Positions 49,438 to 52,963 of a stretch of 52,963 nucleotides of DNA are shown here, one piece after another. The notes beneath the pieces are model-generated. The model ran no database searches, had not been told where the DNA came from, and was given only the letters and a program-made list of their open reading frames with translations. Position 1 is the first letter of the stretch; each line of letters opens with the position of its first letter. A program made the position numbers and the translations under genes. The stretch is from an uncultured Oscillospiraceae bacterium (lineage in GTDB: Bacteria; Bacillota; Clostridia; Oscillospirales; Oscillospiraceae). The stretch lies in contig CANRNA010000262.1 in the NCBI GenBank assembly GCA_947631805.1, positions 1 through 52,963 on the forward strand, in the 5' to 3' direction.

Positions 49438-49765
49438 ATATCTTTTGATTGTACCGCAGCTGCGTTGCCACCGCGTAAATGAACTCGTGGGGCGTGGGCT
49501 TTCCGTGCGCCCAGCTGTTGCAGTATTGCTCGATCACATCGCGCTCGCCATAGGACCACAGATCGTCGATAGCGCGGGACAAGGACTTTGACACCGCGCT
49601 CCAGCTCTTATCCACCCGGTGGCAGACCTCCGCGCAGACCAGCTTCATCTGCGGTCGCTCGGACAGATACATCAGTTCGATCTCAATCGCCAAGTTGAGA
49701 TCACGATAGCAGCCCAAAAACTGGCGGCCGCCAAAGGTTGAAACTACTTCTTCAATGTTGCTCAT
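49430..49765 (-). CDS. Stand-alone Spo0A C-terminal-domain protein
   Basis: Protein of 111 aa. The GCYRDLNLAIEIELMY, SLSRAIDDLWSYG and GKPTPHEFIYAVATQLR segments follow the Spo0A effector domain order (GYxYLxxAI, VERAIRHAIEVAW, GKPTNSEFIALIADKLR). There is no receiver domain. It should bind DNA without phosphorylation control. Strong AAGGAGG. Three TGACA boxes upstream suggest autoregulation. Confidence 0.85.
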   Translation of the reverse strand: MSNIEEVVSTFGGRQFLGCYRDLNLAIEIELMYLSERPQMKLVCAEVCHRVDKSWSAVSKSLSRAIDDLWSYGERDVIEQYCNSWAHGKPTPHEFIYAVATQLRYNQKIYE

Positions 49766-49837
49766 GGAACTTCCTCCTTAAAAAAATGTTAGATTAGTTC
49801 CTAGAGTACAAATAACTGCCGAATCATACAATATCTG

Positions 49838-49863
49838 TGACAAACATTGACATTATTTGACAC
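49838..49863. promoter_or_regulatory. Three phased TGACA boxes, possible 0A-like operator
   Basis: TGACAA, TGACAT and TGACAC start at 49838, 49848 and 49858, exactly one helical turn apart; in reverse they read TGTCA, close to the 0A box TGTCGAA. They lie 73-98 bases upstream of the Spo0A-like gene. No other structure is seen from 49766 to 49975. Confidence 0.6.
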
Positions 49864-49975
49864 AATTAGACGCCATTCCCGCACATTTCCCCGTCTTAAG
49901 GGGCTCCTGTACCATAAAAAATGGACACCGTTCCAGGAAACACAATGTCCGGAACAATGCAACACTCAGTTTATC

Positions 49976-50004
49976 TTGACTTTCGTACTGCCGCCTGTTA
50001 TAAT
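49976..50004 (+). promoter_or_regulatory. Promoter of antitoxin RNA
   Basis: TTGACT (49976-49981), 17-base spacer, TATAAT (49999-50004). No open frame follows on this strand, fitting a small RNA gene. Confidence 0.8.
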
Positions 50005-50010
50005 CATAAA

Positions 50011-50100
50011 TGTAAAAAGTGCTGCCGGTTCCGGTCAGCCTAACTCATAGTAGCGAAATGATCGCCGCTCGTGCTAGGAGCCCGGCGGTCATTTCTTTTT
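50011..50100 (+). ncRNA. Antisense RNA antitoxin (type I)
   Basis: About 90 nt from the promoter at 49976 to a terminator hairpin AAATGATCGCCG (50056-50067) / CGGCGGTCATTT (50083-50094) plus CTTTTT. It is complementary to the end of the toxin gene and its 3' UTR, as RatA is to txpA mRNA. Ends are estimated. Confidence 0.75.
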
Positions 50101-50175
50101 GCTCATCTGTACGAACAGACTGCAAATACCCACGATCAGAATGCCGATCTGGATAAGATCGGAATATGTAACCAT
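50089..50175 (-). CDS. Holin-like hydrophobic type I toxin
   Basis: 28 aa: short N-terminus MVTYSDL, a membrane helix IQIGILIVGICSLFVQM and the basic end SKKK. This is the TxpA/BsrE/putative holin-like toxin pattern. GGGAGGG (50182-50188) is the ribosome binding site, sequestered by CCCTCC (50193-50198) in a hairpin. It would damage the membrane if expressed without its RNA antitoxin. Confidence 0.85.
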   Translation of the reverse strand: MVTYSDLIQIGILIVGICSLFVQMSKKK

Positions 50176-50261
50176 AGGCAACCCTCCCTTCTGGAGGGCA
50201 AGGTCCCTCCGTCATTCCATGGAACAACGTCAGGCTGACCTTCGCCAGCAGCACCAATGAC

Positions 50262-50290
50262 AGGATAGCATACTATTGCCAGAAATGCAA
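50262..50290 (-). promoter_or_regulatory. Toxin promoter
   Basis: Minus strand TTGCAT (50285-50290), 17-base spacer, TATCCT (50262-50267), with TG one base before the -10. The leader to the toxin is about 80 nt and structured. Confidence 0.7.
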
Positions 50291-50361
50291 CAATAGCCCT
50301 TCGTTTACGTCGGAATTTGTATTCCGTCTATGCAGAAGCGCTATGTTATTCCGCAGCCAAC

Positions 50362-50390
50362 AAAAAATGCCCCCGGCGGAGCCGGGGGCA
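50362..50390 (-). terminator. Terminator after the surface-protein gene
   Basis: Stem TGCCCCCGGC-TCC-GCCGGGGGCA with TTTTTTG on the minus strand, 32 bases after the stop at 50422. Confidence 0.9.
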
Positions 50391-50421
50391 AAAGGTTTAT
50401 TGGGGTTTCAGGAAATCTAGC

Positions 50422-52963
50422 TTACAGATTGCCCCACTCGGTGGTGTAGGTGCACTCACCGAAGTGGCCGTTATGCTTGGTCTGGAACCAACCCCAGTTG
50501 GTCTGGCCCCCACGGGTCTCGCCGATGACGATCCAACCACTCTGAGCAGCACCAACAGTAGCACCGCCGGGGGTGAAGTAGAAGTACTTCGCGCCGACCT
50601 TCTGGAAGCCAGTGTACATCACACCGTCAGCACCCAGATAGTACCACAGGCCCTTCGCGGACATGACCCACTGGCTGGTGAGCATGGTGCCATTCTGATA
50701 GTAGTACCAGTTAGGACCACTGTGTACCCAGCCGGAACCGCCAGCAGGAGCGCCAGGGCCCTGAGGCTTGGTCTCAACAGTCAGAGCATTCAGAGCAGCC
50801 TGCAGAGCATCAGCAGCAGCCTTAACCTCGGACTTGAGAGCGCCCTTCTTGTTCAGGACTTCCTTAGCCTTAGCGGCGGCAGCCTCAACAGCGGCCTTGG
50901 ACTCCGCAGTGAAGTTATCCTTCGCCAGAGCAGCGGGGACAGAGTCAACCAAAGCCTTCAGAGCGGAGGTGTCAGGAGCCACAGCGGCAAGGTCCTTGAT
51001 AGCATCGCGGATAGCCTTCGCAGCGTCAGCAATAGCCTTTGCATCAGCCTTACTGTCGGTGACAGCAGACTTCTTGACCAGCTTGCCAGCAGCAACAGCG
51101 GCCTCAAGATCAGCCCAGCTAGCAGCAGTGTAGTCGTCCTCAACCAGAGCCGCAGCCTCAGCAATAGCGGCATCAAGGTCAGACTGATCAGCGGCAGAAG
51201 TCAGCAGAGCCAGAGCGGCAGTCAAATTCTTCAGAGCATCGTCTACCTTCTTCTGGTTCGCGGTAGTGTTGGGAGTAGTAGCAGAAGCGGCAACAATGGC
51301 GTTGGCAACCTTCAGGTTGTTGGCAACGATCTGGCGAGCATCAGCAGTGCTGTGCGCCTTAGGATCCGCAGAGACAAGGTTCTCATAGCCGTCGGCAGCG
51401 TCAACGGCCTCCAGCAGGCAATCGTAGCCAGCGGTGCCATAGGGGTGAGCCTTATCGACTTCGCTAGTGGCAACATCGATATAGGTCTCAATGGACTTGA
51501 CCTCGATAGTCACAGTCTGACGCTCTTTCCACTCAAGGACATTGGCAGGAGTCTTTTCCCTGACAGACAGCTTCACAGTGTAGGTACCGACCTGAACAGT
51601 AGATTCGGTCCAGGAAGTAGTCAGTGCGGTGGTACTGAGAGAAACTGTGTGCTTCGTACCGTCGGGACGGGTTACCTCGACCCGTGCAGCGGTGTAGCCA
51701 TCAGAGGGCAATTTGTTAAGAGTGACATAGAACTGACCCTCATCTACGATTGCCGGACCATTATAATTGGTATTGATGGTGACGGTGATAGTATCGATGA
51801 CCTTCCCATTATTGTCATCATACAGCGTAAACGTGATCTGATCCCCATTCTTGAACGCACTGCTCTGGTCAAGCAAAGTGGAAGACTGAACAGTAATCTC
51901 AGTGCCAGCCGTAGAATAATCAACAGACGATGCTACGATTTCAGCAGTCCCACCGTTCAGAGATGCCTTTACCTTATAAGCATGAGCTTCATCAGGCTTA
52001 CCACTCGCGGTAACCGTAACCGTCACAGACTTATAATCAGCAGCAATCTTATAAGAGGTAAACTTGAAGCTGTAGACATTTTCCTTAGCGGCAGCAGTGG
52101 CAGCCTTCAGGCGGTCAATCAAGCTATTAACCTGCGTAAGAGTAGCAGTGTTTGTGAGACCATTAGCCTGCAGGGGGTCATAGTAATTATCCTCTGCCTC
52201 AGCAATACGATCCTTAAGCTCCTGTTTGTACTCATTGACTGTCTTAGCAAGCGCGGCCTTAGCGGCGGCGACAGCAGCATCCAAACGGTCCTTATCGGCA
52301 GAAGTGGGCTTTTGGTTGGGCTGCAGAACATCACCCGGGGCAGGAGTAAGCCACTTAGCCTCGAGGGCATCATAAGCCTCGATAGCAGCAATGACACTCA
52401 CATACTTATAGCCGCCATTGTAAGCAGCGAGGAACTGATCTACCAGCGCGGCAACATCAGTCACATAACCAGGCTGATACTGTTTCTGATTTTCAGGAAG
52501 AGCAGCATCACCCTTCAGGCTGTTATACTTACCCTCAATAAAGGTCTTGAAGCTGGCGTCAGTAGCTACGTCCGCGATGCCATTGCGTGCATAAGTCAGA
52601 GCTTCAGCAACAGTAGCCGGATCAGTCTCACCATCCCAGTAGCCGCCATTGATGCTGGCCATCAAATCAGTTGCAGCCTTGAGAGCTTTAAGGAAGGAGT
52701 TGACCTGCGTATCAGGATCACCGTCACGCCACTTTGTGAGCGTATAGGCTCCACCAACATACTTGCCAGCCTTGACGTCAGCCTCAATAAGCTGATTCTT
52801 GGTGATGGCAGCCTGCAGGTCTGCAACCTTACCTTTGTCAGGTGCGGCCGCAATCTCGACGGGCTCGTCAGCCGCAACGGGCGCTACCTCGGCCTCGGGT
52901 TCCGTTGCGACAGCTTCGACTTCGTTCACTTCCGCGGCAGGCTCTTGCTCGTTGTCGTCAGCC
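50422..52963 (-). CDS. Large secreted surface protein with FIVAR-like and cell-wall-binding repeats (5' partial)
   Basis: At least 847 residues; the frame is open to the window edge, so the N-terminus and signal peptide are missing. It starts with an acidic Glu/Ala/Val stretch, then helical FIVAR-like repeats (YTAASWADLEAAVAAGKL, FTAESKAAVEAAAAKAKE), a central beta-sandwich region, and at the C-terminus aromatic repeats (WYYYQNGTMLTSQWV, WYYLGADGVMYTGFQ) of the choline/cell-wall-binding type. Probably non-covalently attached to the cell wall. Codon use is more AT-rich than the folate genes. Confidence 0.85.
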   Translation of the reverse strand, partial: ADDNEQEPAAEVNEVEAVATEPEAEVAPVAADEPVEIAAAPDKGKVADLQAAITKNQLIEADVKAGKYVGGAYTLTKWRDGDPDTQVNSFLKALKAATDLMASINGGYWDGETDPATVAEALTYARNGIADVATDASFKTFIEGKYNSLKGDAALPENQKQYQPGYVTDVAALVDQFLAAYNGGYKYVSVIAAIEAYDALEAKWLTPAPGDVLQPNQKPTSADKDRLDAAVAAAKAALAKTVNEYKQELKDRIAEAEDNYYDPLQANGLTNTATLTQVNSLIDRLKAATAAAKENVYSFKFTSYKIAADYKSVTVTVTASGKPDEAHAYKVKASLNGGTAEIVASSVDYSTAGTEITVQSSTLLDQSSAFKNGDQITFTLYDDNNGKVIDTITVTINTNYNGPAIVDEGQFYVTLNKLPSDGYTAARVEVTRPDGTKHTVSLSTTALTTSWTESTVQVGTYTVKLSVREKTPANVLEWKERQTVTIEVKSIETYIDVATSEVDKAHPYGTAGYDCLLEAVDAADGYENLVSADPKAHSTADARQIVANNLKVANAIVAASATTPNTTANQKKVDDALKNLTAALALLTSAADQSDLDAAIAEAAALVEDDYTAASWADLEAAVAAGKLVKKSAVTDSKADAKAIADAAKAIRDAIKDLAAVAPDTSALKALVDSVPAALAKDNFTAESKAAVEAAAAKAKEVLNKKGALKSEVKAAADALQAALNALTVETKPQGPGAPAGGSGWVHSGPNWYYYQNGTMLTSQWVMSAKGLWYYLGADGVMYTGFQKVGAKYFYFTPGGATVGAAQSGWIVIGETRGGQTNWGWFQTKHNGHFGECTYTTEWGNL

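Overview
The window is a high-GC Bacillota chromosome segment, most likely Clostridia, Oscillospirales (Flavonifractor/Lawsonibacter-like). This rests on gene content: an ECF sigma factor with a fused C-terminal domain, Nth, RarA, GreA, a FolC-FchA-FolD folate cluster, and a Spo0A-type DNA-binding domain of the sporulating Clostridia. The taxonomic call is inference; no marker gene is present.

Left host segment (1-14.0 kb): the sigma factor with an ECF-type promoter, a tyrosine phosphatase, endonuclease III, RarA, a radical SAM protein, a membrane-protein/HTH/lipoprotein/YdcF operon behind a palindrome-controlled promoter, an acyltransferase divergent from an XRE regulator, a flavin reductase, GreA, and the folate genes. 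It ends in tRNA-Ser(GGA) at 14045-14137.

Prophage (14075-49074, about 35 kb): a siphovirus-type element integrated in the 3' half of tRNA-Ser. It is bounded by a 131/130-bp direct repeat. Integrase, a CI-like repressor and a membrane-anchored HIRAN protein are on the + strand at the right end. Everything else reads leftwards: early regulators, a replication initiator carrying iterons and an AT-rich tract (a candidate origin), DnaB, ParA/ParB, a DNA methylase, a HUH Rep-like protein, HNH nuclease, portal, minor head protein, terminase, scaffold, capsid, connectors, tail tube, a tail chaperone pair joined by a -1 slippery site, tape measure, Dit, Tal, a BppU-like protein, a diversity-generating retroelement (DGR), holins and endolysin. 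Next to attL are two small XRE modules, each behind its own palindromic operator.

The most striking system is the DGR. The last codons of a 572-aa baseplate/receptor-binding protein form a variable repeat (VR, 21009-21117). A 109-bp template repeat (TR, 20784-20892) lies just downstream. TR and VR differ at 11 positions, and all 11 are adenines in the TR coding strand. The reverse transcriptase gene follows, but a single-base insertion splits it in two and its YxDD box reads HMDD. This copy may therefore be switched off, phase variable, or wrongly sequenced.

Right host segment (49.1-52.96 kb): a stand-alone Spo0A C-terminal-domain protein with three TGACA boxes spaced exactly 10 bp apart upstream, a type I toxin-antitoxin locus (28-aa hydrophobic toxin plus antisense RNA), and the 3' part of a large surface protein that runs off the window edge.
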